Part shown: positions 22,993 to 24,244 of the stretch, in pieces
Layout of the letters: every line of letters begins with the position of its first letter
Position numbering within the stretch: the first letter of the stretch is position 1
Assembly: GCA_038247995.1 (NCBI GenBank)
Contig: JBBRUG010000046.1
Span: forward strand, 1 to 24,244
Reading direction: 5' to 3'
Source: JBBRUG01 sp038247995
Lineage (GTDB): Bacteria > Chloroflexota > Chloroflexia > Chloroflexales > Chloroflexaceae
DNA length: 24,244 nt
The notes under the pieces: model-generated
Seen by the model: the letters and a program-made list of their open reading frames with translations, nothing else
Database searches by the model: none
What the model was told of the DNA's origin: nothing
Translations under genes and position numbers: made by a program

Positions 22993-24240
22993 GTGACCCA
23001 GATTGTCGAAGCCCCCGAAGCCGTTGGAATGAACGCCAAGCGCCTGGAGCGCATCGGCCCCGTTATGCAGCGTTATGTTGACAAGGCCGGCTACGGCGGG
23101 ATCAGCACCATGGTCGCGCGCCGGGGCCAGATCGTCCACGCCGAGCAGGTTGGCTGGCAGGATCGTGAAGCCGGCACGCCGATGACCGAAGATACGATCT
23201 TCCGCATCTATTCGATGACCAAGCCAGTGATCTACACGGCCCTGATGACGCTCTACGAAGAGGGCCATTTCCAACTGATCGATCCGATTGCCAAGTTCAT
23301 TCCCGCCTTTGCGGCGACGAAAGTTTTGAGTGCCGACGGGAGCCTCGCCGATCAGAACCCAATGCGCCCGATGCAGGTGCGCGACCTGATGACCCACACC
23401 AGTGGCCTCACCTACGACTTCCTTGAGGACTCGCCGGCCGGCGCAATGTACCGCGACGCGCGCCTGATGAACGATGCCTCGCGCACGCTAGAGGGCGTCA
23501 TCAACGAACTGGCGCGCATCCCGTTGGCCTTCCAGCCGGGTGCGATGTGGCAGTACAGCCTCGGCACCGATGTGGCCGCCCATCTCATCCAGGTAATCTC
23601 CGGCCAGCCGCTCGACAAGTTTATGCAAGAGCGTATATTCGGCCCGCTCGGAATGAGCGATACCGATTTCCGCGTGCCTGCGGCCAAGCAGAGCCGCCTT
23701 TCGGCGATGTACGGCCTGCCGGATCTCTTTGCCCAGGATCAAACCTTCAGCGCCCTGTTCGGCCACTTCTTGAGCGGCAACTTCGGTCGGCGCGAGGTGG
23801 AAGATACCTACCCCGTTGATGCGCCCGGCGGCTTTCTGCGCGGCGGGATCGGCCTGTTCTCGACCGCTGCGGACTATATGCGCTTTGCGAATATGCTGCT
23901 CAGCGGCACATCCGCCGAGGGCGAGCGGATCATTGGTCGCAAGACGCTTGAGTTGATGCATCAGAACCACCTACCCGACGCGCTTTTGCCATACGGGATC
24001 GCGGGCGTGCCGACGCTTGGCTACGGCTTCGGCCTCGGCTCGCGAGTCTGCTCCAATGTGGGCGCGGCCGCCGTTGCCACGTCGGTGGGCGAGTTCGGGT
24101 GGGCCGGCGCGGCCAAGACCTACTACTGGGTTGATCCGCAGGAAGAGCTGGTCGGCCTGTTCATGACCCAGTTCATGATCGGTTTTGACCTGCCGGAGAA
24201 CGACCTGCGCGCGCTTGTCTACGCGGCGATTGAGGAATGA
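22993..24240 (+). CDS. Serine hydrolase of the beta-lactamase/family VIII esterase superfamily
   Basis: 415 residues. The nucleophile motif is S-x-x-K: SMTK at 74-77 in RIYSMTKPV. The second element is Y188 in WQYSLGTDV, and the third is a W-x-G motif, GWAGAA (369-374), as in family VIII carboxylesterases where it replaces the KTG of beta-lactamases. LMTHTSGL (132-139) is typical of the superfamily. There is no signal peptide, so it acts in the cytoplasm and is more likely an esterase than a penicillin-binding enzyme. GTG 22993 has AAGGAG seven bases upstream. Its position 57 bases after the monooxygenase suggests that it hydrolyses the ester or lactone made by that enzyme. It ends four bases before the window edge, so further operon members may follow. 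Confidence 0.9.
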   Translation: MTQIVEAPEAVGMNAKRLERIGPVMQRYVDKAGYGGISTMVARRGQIVHAEQVGWQDREAGTPMTEDTIFRIYSMTKPVIYTALMTLYEEGHFQLIDPIAKFIPAFAATKVLSADGSLADQNPMRPMQVRDLMTHTSGLTYDFLEDSPAGAMYRDARLMNDASRTLEGVINELARIPLAFQPGAMWQYSLGTDVAAHLIQVISGQPLDKFMQERIFGPLGMSDTDFRVPAAKQSRLSAMYGLPDLFAQDQTFSALFGHFLSGNFGRREVEDTYPVDAPGGFLRGGIGLFSTAADYMRFANMLLSGTSAEGERIIGRKTLELMHQNHLPDALLPYGIAGVPTLGYGFGLGSRVCSNVGAAAVATSVGEFGWAGAAKTYYWVDPQEELVGLFMTQFMIGFDLPENDLRALVYAAIEE

Positions 24241-24244
24241 TGCC

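Overview
The window reads as a chromosomal piece from a filamentous anoxygenic phototroph of the Chloroflexota (class Chloroflexia). The evidence is an adjacent bchY-bchZ pair (chlorophyllide a reductase, bacteriochlorophyll a synthesis), a 927-residue BTAD-type regulator with a MalT-like N-terminal half, GC-rich coding sequence and intergenic spaces full of short tandem repeats and REP-like hairpins. The phylum assignment is inference; no rRNA marker is present. I saw no tRNA, rRNA, CRISPR array or transposase gene.

Layout. 1-995: 5' end of mfd, leftward, cut by the window edge. 996-1336: intergenic, with a 119-bp MITE-like element inserted in a heptamer array. 1337-1705: small CxxC protein, rightward, convergent with a leftward block of an M36 (fungalysin-type) metallopeptidase (1710-4556), an unknown 300-residue protein (4640-5542) and the BTAD regulator (5814-8597). 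8598-9014: two strong divergent promoters, one for the regulator and one for topA (9015-11459). topA ends at a hairpin terminator shared with a leftward operon of histidine kinase, response regulator and aldo/keto reductase (14176 to 11498). 14177-14656: hairpins, heptamer arrays and the bchYZ promoter. 14657-17568: bchY and bchZ. 17569-17949: a nested repeat island. 17950-18645: family 2 glycosyltransferase. 18750-19160: C-terminal remnant of a squalene-cyclase/prenyltransferase-repeat protein. 19148-20137: metallo-beta-lactamase-fold hydrolase, leftward. 20138-20390: second copy of the nested-island element. 20391-21056: GntR/FadR-type regulator, leftward, sharing a compact control region with a rightward pair: Baeyer-Villiger monooxygenase (21322-22935) and family VIII-type serine esterase (22993-24240).

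How the genes fit together. BchY and BchZ form the catalytic part of chlorophyllide a reductase; the reductase component BchX is not in this window. The monooxygenase, esterase and GntR regulator look like a regulated catabolic cassette (ketone to ester to acid plus alcohol), with two near-identical palindromes exactly 20 bp apart between the divergent promoters. The M36 peptidase, the unknown protein and the BTAD regulator may form a second functional unit; its substrate and purpose cannot be read from the sequence.

Most unusual here is the non-coding DNA. Arrays of 7-, 8- and 9-base units recur, some as facing inverted pairs. One pair lies in frame inside topA and one supplies the last codons and stop of bchY. 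Two MITE-like insertions show terminal inverted repeats and direct repeats at their edges.
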